Shown: positions 1-12,734, counted from the stretch's first letter. The stretch is DNA of 64,000 nt from Chiridota heheva (GCA_020152595.1 JAIGNY010001856.1:435001-499000); one strand, 5' to 3'. A program made the numbers and translations. The notes: generated by a model not told the origin, from the sequence alone.

Positions 1-134
1 TTTAATAAAGTGATAAAATATCTGTAAACTTTTCTCGTTTTTCATTCTTTTTAATTGTTTTTTATGTATTTGAAGTAGTCTAACACAAAAATTAAAAATT
101 AATAATGAATAAGATTAATGTTTTGGCGTGGTGT

Positions 135-2930
135 TTATATACACATTTAATGCACTATTCATAAGACTTTGCATTGGCGAATGGTTATATACACATTTAA
201 TGCACTATTCATAGGACTTTGCACTCGCCAATGGTTATATACACATTTAATGCACTATTCATAGGACTTTGCACTCGCGAATGGTTATATACACATTTAA
301 TGCACTATTCATAGGACTTTGCACTCGCGAATGGTTATATACACATTTAATGCACTATTCATAGGACTTTGCACTCGCGAATGGTTATATACACATTTAA
401 TGCACTATTCATAGGACTTTGCACTCGCGAATGGTTATATACACATTTAATGCACTATTCATAGGACTCTGTACTCGCCAATGGTTATATACACATTTAA
501 TGCACTATTCATAGGACTCTGCACTCGCCAATGGTTATATACACATTAATGCACTATTCATAGGACTCTGCACTCGCCAATGGTTATATACACATTTAAT
601 GCACTATTCATAGGACTCTGCACTCGCCAATGGTTATATACACATTTAATGCACTATTCATAGGACTCTGTACTCGCCAATGGTTATATACACATTTAAT
701 GCACTATTCATAGGACTCTGCACTCGCCAATGGTTATATACACATTTAATGCACTATTCATAGGACTCTGCACTCGCCAATGGTTATATACACATTTAAT
801 GCACTATTCATAGGACTCTGTACTCCCCAATGGTTATATACACATTTAATGCACTATTCATAGGACTCTGTACTCGCCAATGGTTACATACACATTTAAT
901 GCACTATTCATAGGACTCTGTACTCGCCAATGGTTATATACACATTTAATGCACTATTCATAGGACGTTGCACTTGCGAATGGTTATATACACATTTAAT
1001 GCACTATTCATAGGACTCTGTACTCGCCAATGGTTATATACACATTTAATGCACTATTCATAGGACTCTGCTCTCGCCAATGGTTATATACACATTTAAT
1101 GCACTATTCATAGGACTCTGCACTCGCCAATGGTTATATACACATTTAATGCACTATTCATAGGACTCTGCACTCGCGAATGGTTATATACACATTTAAT
1201 GCACTATTCATAGGACTCTGCACTCGCCAATGGTTATATACACATTTAATGCACTATTCATAGGACTTTGCACTCGCCAATGGTTATATACACATTTAAT
1301 GCACTATTCATAGGACTCTGTACTCGCCAATGGTTATATACACATTTAATGCACTATTCATAGGACTCTGCACTCGCCAATGGTTATATACACATTTAAT
1401 GCACTATTCATAGGACTCTGCACTCGCCAATGGTTATATACACATTTAATGCACTATTCATAGGACGTTGCACTTGCGAATGGTTATATACACATTTAAT
1501 GCATTATTCATAGGACTCTGTACTCGCCAATGGTTATATACACATTTAATGCACTATTTATAGGACTTTGCACTCGCGAATGGTTATACACACATTTAAT
1601 GCACTATTCATAGGACTTTGCACTCGCGAATGGTTATACACACATTTAATGCACTATTCATAGGACTCTGCACTCGCCAATGGTTATATACACATTTAAT
1701 GCACTATTCATAGGACTCTGTACTCGCCAATGGTTATACACACATTTAATGCACTATTCATAGGACTCTGCACTCGCGAATGGTTATACACACATTTAAT
1801 GCACTATTCATAGGACGTTGCACTTGCGAATGGTTATATACACATTTAATGCACTATTCATAGGACTTTGTACTCGCGAATGGTTATATACACATTTAAT
1901 GCACTATTCATAGGACTCTGTACTCCCCAATGGTTATATACACATTTAATGCACTATTCATAGGACTCTGTACTCGCCAATGGTTACATACACATTTAAT
2001 GCACTATTCATAGGACTCTGTACTCGCCAATGGTTATATACACATTTAATGCACTATTCATAGGACGTTGCACTTGCGAATGGTTATATACACATTTAAT
2101 GCACTATTCATAGGACTCTGCACTCGCCAATGGTTATATACACATTTAATGCACTATTCATAGGACTCTGCACTCGCCAATGGTTATATACACATTTAAT
2201 GCACTTTTCATAGGACTCTGCACTCGCGAATGGTTATATACACATTTAATGCACTATTTATAGGACTCTGCACTCGCCAATGGTTATATACACATTTAAT
2301 GCACTATTCATAGGACTTTGCACTCGCCAATGTTTATATACACATTTAATGCACTATTCATAGAACTCTACTCGCCAATGGTTATATACACATTTAATGC
2401 ACTATTCATAGGACTCTGTACTCGCCAATGGTTATATACACATTTAATGCACTATTCATAGGACTCTGCACTCGCCAATGGTTATATACACATTTAATGC
2501 ACTATTCATAGGACTCTGCACTCGCCAATGGTTATATACACATTTAATGCACTATTCATAGGACGTTGCACTTGCGAATGGTTATATACACATTTAATGC
2601 ACTATTCATAGGACTCTGTACTCGCCAATGGTTATATACACATTTAATGCACTATTTATAGGACTTTGCACTCGCGAATGGTTATACACACATTTAATGC
2701 ACTATTCATAGGACTTTGCACTCTGTATGGTTATACACACATTTAATGCACTATTTATAGGACTCTGCACTCGCGAATGGTTATACACACATTTAATGCA
2801 CTATTCATAGGACGTTGCACTTGCGAATGGTTATATACACATTTAATGCACTATTCATAGGACTTTGTACTCGCGAATGGTTATATACACATTTAATGCA
2901 CTATCCATAGGACTTTGCACTCGCGAATGG
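135..2930. repeat. 50-bp satellite array (about 56 units)
   Basis: A head-to-tail array whose unit starts TTATATACACATTTAATGCA, continues with CTATTCATAGGACT and ends CACTCGCCAATGG, 50 bp in all. Units differ mainly at a few positions (CTCTG/CTTTG/CGTTG, GCC/GCG, TATATA/TATACA). The variant with GACGTTGCACTTGCG recurs near 965, 1,465, 1,815, 2,065, 2,563 and 2,812, which suggests block duplication inside the array. The few open frames here have no protein resemblance. Confidence 0.97.
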
Positions 2931-3144
2931 TCTTTTTTAAGTCAGGCCATTTCACTCCAGCCAAAGTCCTTTGCCCAGTGCATGAAATATTATTATTCAT
3001 TATACAAAATTTATGTATCGCCCTATCCAATCAGAAATTGCTCTATAGGGCTTTACAATAAAAAGCTAAATCCATTCGAGCCATTAGGTTCTTTGAGCCA
3101 GTGCTTATCCTCGGTTTCTTTGGCGCAAGTGAATGAGAGTACAT

Positions 3145-3286
3145 ACTCATTTTACAGCTGAGTGGAGTAAAGCAAGTAGAGTAAAGTCTCTTGCTTAAGG
3201 ACACAATGCAGCGCTCACGATGGGAATCGAACTCAGTACTTCTCGAATACGAGCATGACTCCTTAACCACTGAGCCACAGCACCTC
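3145..3286 (-). mobile_element. tRNA-derived SINE-like copy
   Basis: Read on the minus strand from 3,286, the sequence has a tRNA-like head with an A-box match (TGGCTCAGTGG) and a B-box match (AGTTCGATTCC) about 40 bases apart, as in RNA polymerase III promoters. The following body contains GTGTCCTTAAGCAAGAG. A diverged copy of head and body lies at about 47,310-47,510, which argues for a dispersed SINE rather than a tRNA gene. The acceptor stem does not close well enough for a functional tRNA call. Confidence 0.6.
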
Positions 3287-3467
3287 TTACTTTATAATAA
3301 AAGACACACAAATTTAAGAAAAAAAATATATATACAGATATATATATATCGTAAATATAAATATAGAATGGTACCAAGGGTAAAAGAGGGGGCATATGTA
3401 CAATAAATATGTGTCAAATGGGAAATGCATAGATAAAACCGACATTAGAAATAGTATAAAGGCACGA

Positions 3468-3690
3468 CTAATAGAAAGTAGATCTAAAAAGAAAGAATTT
3501 TACAAGTTTCTTAAAATCATCTGTGTTTAGCCACTTGGATTCATCAGATAAGATATTCCACAATGTAGCAGCTGAATGATCAAATCGCCTGTTTCCGTAT
3601 GTAGCAGTTTTTATGACAGGTTTTGTAATGATTTGGATTCTGTCTGATCGAAGAGATCGAGTTGGTTGGTATTTATGTATTAAATTGGCC
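3468..3690 (-). pseudogene. C-terminal tail of a CR1-like LINE reverse transcriptase (fragment)
   Basis: The minus-strand frame ending at 3,468 reads RSLRSDR, then TATYGNRRF, then AATLWN, then DDFKKLVKFFLF. This follows the usual C-terminus of CR1/jockey-type LINE polyproteins (RSLRS, YG-RAF, A-LWNSLP, FK--LK-YLF). The catalytic RT core is missing. The frame runs upstream without a stop into the adjoining 21-bp array, so the array has grown inside or beside the LINE coding sequence. No poly(A) tail is clear at the 3' side near 3,400. Clade assignment is inferred from motif shape only. Confidence 0.6.
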
Positions 3691-4092
3691 TTCTCACCCT
3701 CGAAATTGGCCTTCTCACCCCCGGAATCGGCCTTCTCACCCCCGGAATCGGCCTTCTCACCCCCGGAATCGGCCTTCTTACCCCAGGAATCTGCTTTCTC
3801 GCCCCTGGAATCGGCCTTCTCACCCCTGGAATCAGCCTTCTCACCCCAGAATCGCCTTCTCACCCCGAATCGCCTTCTCACCCCAGAATTTGCTTTCTCA
3901 CCCCGAATCGGCCTTATCACCCCGAATCGGCCTTCTCACCCCATAATCGGCCTTGTCACTCCTGGAATCGGCCTTTTTACCCCGAATCGCCTTCTCACTC
4001 CCGAATCGGCCTTCTCACCCCCAGAATCGGCCTTTTCACCCCTGGAATCGGCCTTCTCACCCCCGGAATCGGCCTTCTCACCCTTGGAACTG
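3686..4092. repeat. 21-bp minisatellite (GEKADSG heptapeptide period on the minus strand)
   Basis: About 19 units of GGAATCGGCCTTCTCACCCC with one further C. Because 21 is a multiple of three, the minus strand reads a 7-residue repeat (GEKADSG with R, W and N variants). Short indels near 3,840-3,990 shift the frame. The array joins a LINE C-terminus at its low-coordinate side and an open frame ending DASDSSK at 4,092-4,205. Confidence 0.9.
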
Positions 4093-4205
4093 TCAGATGC
4101 ATCAAAGTTGTAAGCTGTCTTAATCTGAGACATGTCAATACAGTGACCATCACTAGAGTAGCCGTCAGAACCATTGGATTCCCTTAAAATTTTGTATTTC
4201 TGCAA

Positions 4206-5570
4206 GTTTATTTGTTTCGGCGAGTAATTGTTGTTTTAGTGATGAAAGCTTGATGGTTGCATGTTCTGAATTTCACTTGATGGTTGTACAAGATTGTCAA
4301 TGTTAGAAGAACACTAAAATAGTTGTGTCAAATCAATTAATTCACCGTCAGATTCACTTATCAAATAATTCACTTATCTGAATAATCGGCAATTGGTGTT
4401 GACCTAACAAAATCATTATGTCCATCTGCATATTGCACCGATGTAAGGCTGTGCGATTTGGCATAGCCTTGCCATCAGACGTTTTTCATTGGCCTTGTGA
4501 AAACAAGAAGCCTTGTTTAAATAATTTAATCTGTCTCCCAGCCATGGTGATGAAAAATGATATTTGCGCAGAGAGCGCAAATCTTTTTTCCAACCAAAAA
4601 ATGTCAACCAATATTTTCCCCAAAAAATTTAGACCAATAAAAAAGACAGGTTCTTTACAGGTCACAAAGTAGAGCATTAAAATGACAGTCAAAATATTGC
4701 ATTCTAATTAATGTCTCCAAACAATTGCCTAAAAAGAATTAAATCCAAAACTTTATTTCACAAATATTGAACATACTGCATGTTCAGCCATCGATCACTC
4801 AATATTGACCCTCGCACAAGCATCTTAAAATACACAAACACGAGCACACAAGCCCCTATTGATGAGGAGCAAGGTGTCATAGTCAAGGTATCTCCCCCAG
4901 AATCTTTTACAGGCCTGATAGATTCTGATAGATCCTGATAGATCTGATAGATTTGATAAATCTGATAGATACTAATAGATCTGATAGATCCTGATAGATC
5001 CTGATAGATCTGTGATCTTGTATATGCGATTAAGCGATTATCACAATTTTCATTTTAAATTCCTCTTCAAAAACAATATTTTCCACACAGTCATTTTCCA
5101 TGCATTCTTTAAATGGTATGCATTGAACACCGTAATGCATTCATTATTCATTTTTTCGGCCTCTTTAAGAAAATAGTTGAAAGGCAAACAGCTCAAAAAC
5201 TCTCCATAATCACGAATCATTTTATCGTAATCAACATCCATTTGGGATAACACAGTTAACAGTTGATACAAGTCAAATCCACAATACAAAATTGTTATGG
5301 TAACAAAGCGCAATGTTTTGAAGTTGATGTTACGATTTAATACTGTCAGTGATTTGATTTACAGAGATTGCACATTGTACAATGTGGCAGAGTTAGCAAA
5401 TCTGAAAACTAACTTTACTTCCGTTTTAAACTCTATATAAGCGAGGTACCACCTGGATGGTTGGGCGGATACCTAGAGGTGAATTATGATTTCTTAACCG
5501 GTGGGTATTATAAGTTAATATGAACATATAGAAGATAATATAATTCAAAATCGACCCCCTAACGTGACCA
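4206..5570. other. Stretch without recognised genes; short decamer array
   Basis: Mostly AT-rich unique sequence. From about 4,910 to 5,022 there is a small degenerate array of CTGATAGATC-like decamers. An 87-codon minus-strand open frame (5,050-5,313) has no family I recognise and no supporting context. Confidence 0.6.
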
Positions 5571-5571
5571 G

Positions 5572-6230
5572 TTAGCAGAAATGTGACAAGTTAGCAGATG
5601 TACAAAGATCAGCTACCATAAAATTAGACACATTGATACCATGAAACTTTCTGAACGTTATAACTTTGCGAGTGTGATCTGGTTTATGCGTATGTTGAAA
5701 CTTATAGCATAAATGATCACAAGTTACTTTTCCATTTATATTGCCAAGACATGCGTCAATAATAAATGGTGAACCATAGAGTATGTCACTATTTTCTGGA
5801 GTTATTACTACATCCAGGGTATGTCCAGCACGATGTGTGGCACCAAGGACATGCTGTTTTAAACCATGGGCACTTAAAAGTCTAGTAAACTTATGTGAAT
5901 CCACATCATTAGGGTTATCCAGGTGAAAGTTCAATCGTCAATGATGGCCACATGATCTTTCACGGCAGTAATATTTCTAGATATAGCACCCATTCATCAA
6001 AAAATATGGAGTTCTTGAATCCATTTTTAGAGGAGGGAGGGGGTTGATAGTTAATGCAAATTGTAGATCACCAGTGCTAACACAGCAATCCATATGCTCA
6101 AAAGTGGGTATAGAGATTATCCTTGGTCGAGGTGTTAATCTTTATGGATAATCCAGATTTATACAACACTCCAACACCTCCACCAGACTTTCCATTGGGA
6201 CGGGGCACATGCTAAAAATCGTAACCTATA
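5572..6230 (-). pseudogene. Decayed LINE endonuclease domain (fragment)
   Basis: On the minus strand the frame starting at 5,934 reads NFHLDNPND, then FTRLLSAHGLKQHV, then ATHRAGHTLDVVIT. This matches the C-terminal half of the apurinic endonuclease of CR1-type LINEs, where GDFN precedes D-----F-LL---GL-QHV--PTH--GHTLDLVIT. Further upstream (about 6,150-6,230) the minus strand still reads GKSGGGVGVLYKSGL, the block that precedes it in the same domain, but in another frame and separated by stops. No RT follows. It has the same orientation as the RT tail at 3,468 and may once have belonged to a similar element. Confidence 0.65.
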
Positions 6231-6947
6231 GCAACAAGGTTACTGTAACAAAACTGTCAGTCACGATTCCTAGCCATGTTTCAGTTTAGTGCTAAAATAT
6301 CAATATTATTTAATACCACAAAGTCAAAAATAAATATTTTATTGCTAATTGAGTAAACGTTTTGTAAATAAAATGTGAGCCTTTTAGTATGTTGCTTATT
6401 GGGTATAATATCCCTTATTATGACATGTAAATTATTACAATGAGGTTTAATGGTTCTGCTATAGTTATAAAGCCTCTATTTGTATTTCATATTGCATATT
6501 ATTATGACATGATGTTTTACATCCTGTGGCATGCTGAATTCATGTAGAATTTGTTTCATTTAGTGGAGACAGTCAGAATTGCCAAGGACATCTAGACAGC
6601 CAATTTCACACAACAAGGCACAAACCACCTTTCTCTGACCTGAGCAAGGACACACATCCAATCCAATCACCAAGTGGTCACTCATTGCATTTTGCATGAG
6701 TGCATTTTTAGTTGAGAGCTCCATGTTACTACCATACACAACACAGTATAGCTTTGTGTATTGTCTTCATTATCAATAACTTGCAAGTTTTAACAAGGAA
6801 CTACACATCGTATAACTTGTATTCTGTTTTTAATGCACACATGAAGGATGTATAAACCTGTATAGATATTTATTGGATTACAGATAGGCTCAACATGGTA
6901 CTTTTCTGTTACTTCATTTTAATTTTTTAATTTTTTTTGGAAGCAAG
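6231..6947. other. No recognised feature
   Basis: AT-rich sequence with short open frames only. It flanks the left LTR. Its last four bases (CAAG, 6,944-6,947) are the target-site duplication of the gypsy element. Confidence 0.5.
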
Positions 6948-7390
6948 TGTAGCGTCGCCGAGTCTTTGTGGCGGTCTCGAAACACATATTCAAGAAAACA
7001 CTATAACACAGCAATATTGGGATTAAATAGAATATATTTTGAGCTACATGATCGACTGATCTGAGACTTCCTCCCTCTCTGAATCTCAATCCAATTCTGC
7101 TCTATTGCAGCTAGTTCTATACATTTATTTATCATCAATGCACAATATAATGATACAAAGAATAACATGATTAATGGGACAAATTAGTACTATTATCATG
7201 TCCAACCCACAAACCCAGACCAGGCGGAGACAGGCAGACTACTGTCTATTCCTAATTACTCTTTGTGGTCATGCATGTTGCACACCAATACCAAAAATAT
7301 TCTAAGTTCAAGGGGACAAGGTTATTTCAAGTCATTAATTATTTATAAGGGCTAAATTTAGTCTAATGTGAGTAATGCAACCACATTACA
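6948..7390 (-). repeat. 3' LTR of the gypsy element (left copy)
   Basis: Begins TGTAGCGTCGCCGAG and ends ACCACATTACA, so it has TG...CA ends. It is the same length as the copy at 17,719-18,161. Relative to the minus-strand element it is the 3' LTR. Confidence 0.95.
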
Positions 7391-7405
7391 TTCATCCCTC
7401 CCCAA
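7391..7405 (-). promoter_or_regulatory. Polypurine tract of the gypsy element
   Basis: On the minus strand, TTGGGGAGGGATGAA directly precedes the 3' LTR. A purine-rich run at this place is the usual primer for plus-strand DNA synthesis in LTR retrotransposons. Confidence 0.75.
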
Positions 7406-7690
7406 GAAAAGCAAGTCTCTTTGCTTTTGTTGTCAAACATGACAGGTTGTCAATTAATCAGGTTAAAACTCACAAAGATAGCCACAATTAGAGTACAAAG
7501 TATAATACACCTAGTAAAGTTATTGTGGTTTCCAAACACTACACAGAATTATCCAAAATGTCAATTGATTTCTTTTTTTGATTAACATCAAACGAAATTG
7601 TACGTAACAAACTAATAAGTAAGATTGTTATTTTCTAAAACTACGTATCACACAAACATAATGATATAAACAAAGTAATCATCAAATAAT

Positions 7691-8173
7691 TTACTCAGCC
7701 ACAAAATCTTCCATCCATACTGGAGGTTTTGTTTGTCTTAAAGACCTTCTTAAGGAAGAATCAGAACTCTCTGTCTCATTTTGCATAGACTGCGTATTAA
7801 CAAAAGGATAATCATCCAAATTTTCTTGCCAATAAATTGCTGTTGAATCAGAACTTTGCTCAGAATTTGTAGGTGGTCCTGATTCATCTTCATCAGGAGA
7901 TCTCTGAGAATTTTCAACACTTTTTTCAACTGATTTTGAAAAACACTTTTTAAGTCTGTTGAAATGAACAACCTGACGTTTCTTTTTGTTATTTACATGT
8001 TGAATTCTATAAACCAAGTCAGATAATTTCTTTATTACTCTATATGGTCCTTTCCAAGGCAAAGCAAGTTTTGCCGAAATACCTTTTCGAACATGAGGCA
8101 CATGAAGCCACACGAAATCACAACTCCCTGAAATCACCAACAACATACGGTTGACCATGTTGTTTCTTATCAT
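7691..8173 (-). pseudogene. Gypsy integrase C-terminal (GPY/F-like) region
   Basis: The frame reads DFVWLHVPHVRKG, then KLALPWKGPYRVIKKLSD, then VYRIQ, the GPY/F module that follows the integrase core in many Ty3/gypsy elements and is thought to help bind target or element DNA. An acidic, serine-rich tail follows, ending PPVWMEDFVAE before the stop at 7,691. The frame overlaps the integrase-core frame at about 8,118-8,173 and is out of register with it. The motif GDFV is split across the two frames, so a small indel has broken the polyprotein here. Confidence 0.85.
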
Positions 8174-8819
8174 AAAATTCTTTTTGCCTCTTTTGTTTAA
8201 ATTTCATATTCTCTCTGACTTTCTCATAAGTATTTTCAAAGTTCTGTTTCAACTCAGAAACATATTCACTAGGAGTTTTAGGATCCTGTTTACACCTATT
8301 GAACATTATGTCAGCAGGTAATTGAACTTCTCTTCCAAACATGAGATAGTATGGAGTATAATTTGTAGTTTCTTGTACACTAGACCTATAAGCACACATT
8401 ACTTTAGGCAAAATTACATCCCAATCTTTTTGATTGTCAGAAATAAACATTGACAGCATAGCTTTAATTGTTCTATTCGCTCTCTCAACCAACCCATCTG
8501 ACTGTGGATGGTATGGGGTAGTCCTTGTCTTTTGAATATCAAAAAGTTTACAAATATCTGTAAAAAGCTCGGACTCAAAATTTCTTCCTTGGTCTGTATG
8601 AATATAATCTGGTGCACCATATCGACAAATAAAATTATCCACAAGAATTTGAGCAATAGTCGATGCATTTTGATTTGGCATAGGGAAAGCTTCAGCCCAT
8701 TTAGTAAAATAGTCAACAATTACAACAATGTAACGATTATCATTATCAGTTTTGGGCATGGGTCCCATTATATCAATAGCCACTCTTTCAAAAGGATAAC
8801 CAACTTTACTTGTTTTCAA
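8118..8819 (-). pseudogene. Gypsy integrase catalytic core
   Basis: This frame carries the DDE core of a retroviral-type integrase: VAIDIMGPMP (first Asp), YIHTDQGRNFES (second Asp) and YHPQSDGLVERANR (Glu). The spacing and the flanking VVIVDYFTKWAEA and YRSSVQETTNYTPYYLMFGRE blocks are typical of Ty3/gypsy. All three acidic residues are present. The frame is broken from the zinc-binding domain upstream (8,816-9,112) and from the C-terminal module downstream. The enzyme would insert element cDNA into the genome, but this copy is split by frameshifts. Confidence 0.92.
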
Positions 8820-9112
8820 AGGAGCTTTAGCATTTTAAGTGGTCCTTTCCTTTTTGAACATTCTTCACATGACCTACAGTGATCTTCCACATCACACCTG
8901 AGACCATACCAATAAAATCTTTCCCTAATTTTCTTAACTGTTTTAGTCACTCCTAAATGACCTGAAGTTTGAGTGTCATGGTAATTTAAAAGAATTTCAT
9001 TAATCATAGCTGATGGAACCACAAGTTGAAACCATAAACTATTGTTCTGGTCAGAAAACCATTTCCTGTATAAACCTCCATCTCTCAAAACAAGTCTTTC
9101 CACTGGGACCAT
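8816..9112 (-). pseudogene. Gypsy integrase N-terminal H2C2 zinc-binding domain
   Basis: The frame reads NEILLNYHDTQTSGHLGVTKT, with a YH...GHLG pair of His residues, then CRSCEECSKRKG with the paired Cys. This H2C2 finger precedes the integrase core of gypsy elements. The core continues in a different frame from 8,819, so an indel lies near 8,820. Upstream, between 9,112 and 9,370, the RNase H to integrase linker is present but disrupted. Confidence 0.85.
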
Positions 9113-9369
9113 AAATTCTTCACAACTTTGGAAGCACCCTGAACTTCTGAATTTGAAGGTTGTTCAGTGAACTTTTTCAAGCCACTCAATAATAACTTTC
9201 AATGCAGGGTCTGCTAATTGTAACTTCCTCAAATCATCACTGGAATAATTTGGAGACCAATTTGACTTGATTTTGCTTGACACTCTTGAAATGACAAATG
9301 TGTTCTGGCCAGAAGGTGGTAACCTTGACAATGCGTCAGCATTATCATGACGTTTACCAGCACGATGCT

Positions 9370-10065
9370 CTACAACAAAATCAATTCAGCTAATTGTTCT
9401 AACCATCTGGCAACTTGACCTTCTGGTTCTTTAAAACTTTGTAACCACTTCAAAGCACCATGGTCTGTTCTAACAGTAAAATGACATCCTAATAAGTAAT
9501 GTCGGAAATATTTGCAAAAATAAACTAATGACAGCATCTCTTTTCTAGTCACACTATATTTTCTTTCAGGCTTGGTCATTGATCTACTCCCAAAGGCAAT
9601 GACCCTTTCAATGCCATCATCACCCTTTTGAGATAACACAGCACCAATCCCAAAGTCACTTGCATCAGTGTCAAGGATAAATGGCTTGTCAAATTGTGGA
9701 TATGACAAGATGGGTGTTGTTGAAAGACAGACTTTCAATTTCTCAAAAGAATTTTGACAAATTTCATTCCAAACAAATTTTGACTGTTTGCTTAACAATT
9801 TGTTCAAGGGGGAAGCAATTTCTGAGAAACCTTTAATAAACCTTCTGTAATAACTTGCTAGGCCAAGAAAACTTCTTAATTCTTTGACATTGGTCGGAGT
9901 TGGCCAATTTTTAATGCTACAAATTTTAGCAGGGTCAGTCATAACTCCTTTATCTGAAATAACATGACCTAAATATTCTACCTGCTTCTGCAGAAGTTTA
10001 CACTTCGAAGGTTTTAATTTCAAATTTGCGTTTCTCAATCTAAGGAAAACTTCCCTAAGTCGAAA
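9370..10065 (-). pseudogene. Gypsy RT thumb/connection and RNase H
   Basis: From the break at about 10,077 the minus strand resumes the RT with NFDDHLFRLREVFLRLRNAN, then KPSKCKLLQKQVEYLGHVIS, ELRSFLGLASYYRRFI and FILDTDASDFGIGAVLSQ. It ends in the RNase H block TRKEMLSLVYFCKYFRHYLLG, then VRTDHGALKWL. This is the usual thumb, connection and RNase H order of Ty3/gypsy Pol. The first catalytic Asp of RNase H (in DTDAS) is present. The 5' part of the RT lies on the other side of the inserted TIR element, at 15,000-15,492. Confidence 0.93.
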
Positions 10066-11459
10066 TAAGTGATCATCAAAATTTACTTCAAGTTATACCT
10101 TACCTTCCATGCTATAATATGCAATCTGGTCACACGACCTGATTCTAACGCACTTCTAACCGAACCTAAAAAACGCAGTAACCAGCCAAGCCCTGACCTC
10201 CATAATACCTCTGTACCACCTCACTCTTTTTCAGCGCGTTTGTTTCACAACATCGCTGAAAACTGGTCACTTTTATTTTATTTTTAATTAACCTTTCTAA
10301 CTCTTTTCTCTTCGCAGCTTCTACCTGAAGGGTTTTACGCTGCCCGTTCTCATCTGGCTCGCCTTTTCAAGTCTTCCGAGAGAAGGGTGAGATAGCCATG
10401 GGTCCGAGATTTCTTCGGCCGACCTACACGACTTTACCCGTGTAGCCTACACTTAGGATAGCGGGTTTTTGTCTCCATTCGTACATAGCGAGTGGCTAGT
10501 TCGAGAGCGTCCTACTCTCGTGGTGGGTGTTTTAGGTCCTAGAGCACAGGTTGTGCCTGTCTAGGGACCTCTCGCCCGGGAATTAGTCTTTTTCTCCCTT
10601 AGCCCCACCCGCCTCGAGGTGACCCTAGCGTTATACTATGTATAGTGTTTAACACGTTAGGATATTTCAGTACACCTTCTCGTATGCATTAGGCCAATTT
10701 CTTTTTCGATTTTGGTGCATGCGCATTGGGTCTTAGTCACCGCTGGGTAAATGTGGGGTCGCCCTGTAACAACTCTAGGAGCTACAGTTGTTACTAGCGA
10801 GCTTATTTTCGTTTTCACGTTAACAGCATATGAATATTTTTATTTTTCTCACACAGTTTGGAGATAAAATATTTAATTTTCAGGATTGAACTTGGGGTGT
10901 CGGAGAGACGTGGGTGGGTCTCTCCGACGACCTAATTACAGGAAAATAATCTTTCCTTTTTATCTTTACAGACCTCAAGTACACAGTGGTTGGTGTTTCC
11001 CACGCTACCCCGGCGCTAGTAAAGTCATTACGTTGGATGCGTTTTCTCGGGTTTCTAAAGTTTTTCAGATAGAAAATTTTTGGTTTTAAATTTTTTCTGT
11101 TAAAGCAAGTGTTGTTGTTCTGTTTAGAATGCTATGCCTCGTCTCTCTTTAGCGTGTCCGTAAGATCATAGTTACTTTGCGTGTTTAGGTTTGTACGCTT
11201 GGACTTACGTTCTTCTCTTAAGAAATTTATTTTTCAGTAAGAAATTTTTCTGTTTAAGAGAGTTTTGGTGTTCTGTTTAGACTGCTAGGCCTCGTCTCTC
11301 TTTAGCGTGTCCGTAAGATCATACTTACTTTGCCGTATTTGTGTATACGCATGGATATATGTTCTTCTCTTTTCAGATATATAAAAGAGATTCACTGAGA
11401 AGGTTACGCTCTTAGAGGCGTTGCGCCTAGAGCGTAACGGTAAGAAGAGAGAGAGAGAT

Positions 11460-12690
11460 ATCCTCTTAGGGCCGTTGAACGTCGCCTAAGTTGTAAACAC
11501 GGTTCCAACGGTTCCATTGGACAGTCCCTGTCGACTCCACAACCCTTGTAACGCTGCGCGCCGGTTGTTGTGAGTTCGGGACAGTTCCATAAGGTTCGGA
11601 GTCCATACGGTTCGCGCCCGTAAAAGTTACGGGCTTAACGGTTCCATTGGACGGTTCCGTGAACGGTAAGTGAGAGAGAGAGAGAACCTCTTAGGGACGT
11701 TAACTAACGCCGCCTAAGTTGTAAACACGGTTCCAACGGTTCCATTGGACAGTCCCTCGTCGACTCCACAACCCTTGTAACGCGTTGAACGCCGGTTGTT
11801 GTGAGTTCGGGACGGTTCCATAAGGTTCCGGAGTCCATACGGGTTCCGCGGCCCGTTGTTACGGGCTTAACGGTTCCATTGGACGGTTCCGTGAGTCCAT
11901 AAGGTTCCGCGCGGCCCGTTACGGGCTTAACGGTTCCATTGGACGGTTCCATACGGTTCCGCGGCCCGTTGTTACGGGGCGAACGGTTCCATTGGACGGT
12001 TCCATACGGTTCTGCGGCCCGTTGTTACGGGCTTAACGGTTCCATTGACGGTTCCATACAGTTCCGCGGCCCGTTGTTACGGGCTTAACGGTTCCATTGG
12101 ACGGTTCCATACGGTTCCGCGGCCCGTTGTTACGGGCTTAACGGGTTCCATTGGACGGTTCCATACGGTTCCGCGGCCCGTTGTTAGGGGCTTAACGTTC
12201 CATTGGACGGTTCCATACGGTTCCGCGCCCGTTGTTACGGGCGGACGGTTCCATTGGACGGTTCCATACGGTTCCGCGCCCGTTGTTACGGGCGGACGGT
12301 TCCATTGGACGGTCCGTGACGGTTCCATGCCCGTTGTTACCGGGCGGCGGTTCCATACGGTTCCGTTGGACCATCCTGACGGTTCCGCAGCCCTATGCGG
12401 GCATTGTGCGGTTCGGGACGGATCCATACGGTTCCGGATCCATACGGTTCCGCGCCCGTTGTTACGGGCGGACGGTTCCGTGGTCCATACGGTTCCGCGG
12501 CCCGTTGTTACGGGCGGACGGTTCCATTGGACGGTTCCGTGATCCATACGGTTCCGCTGCCTGTTGTTACGGGCGGACGGTTCCGCCCGTTGTTGTTACG
12601 GGCGGACGGTTCCATACGGTTCAGCGGCCCGTTGTTACGGGCGGACGGTTCCATTCGACGGTTCCGCGGCCCGTGTTTACACGAGTCCGT
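11460..12690. repeat. GC-rich tandem repeats inside TIR element copy 1
   Basis: Repeats are built from ACGGTTCCATTGGACGGTTC, CATACGGTTCCGCGGCCCGT and TGTTACGGGC, with a period of roughly 55-65 bp and many indels. Open frames up to 165 codons on both strands are by-products of the repeat; their peptides are low-complexity. Confidence 0.88.
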
Positions 12691-12734
12691 ATTTAACGGG
12701 TTCACGACATCGTGCGGTTTAATCGTTATACGCC

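Noticed and set aside
3203..3286. Functional tRNA gene on the minus strand
   Set aside because: A and B boxes are present but I could not close a good acceptor stem, and a related copy with shared non-tRNA body sequence exists at about 47,310-47,510, so a SINE is the better reading.
5050..5313. 87-codon minus-strand frame
   Set aside because: No recognised family, splice context or neighbouring exons. Such a length is expected by chance in the window.
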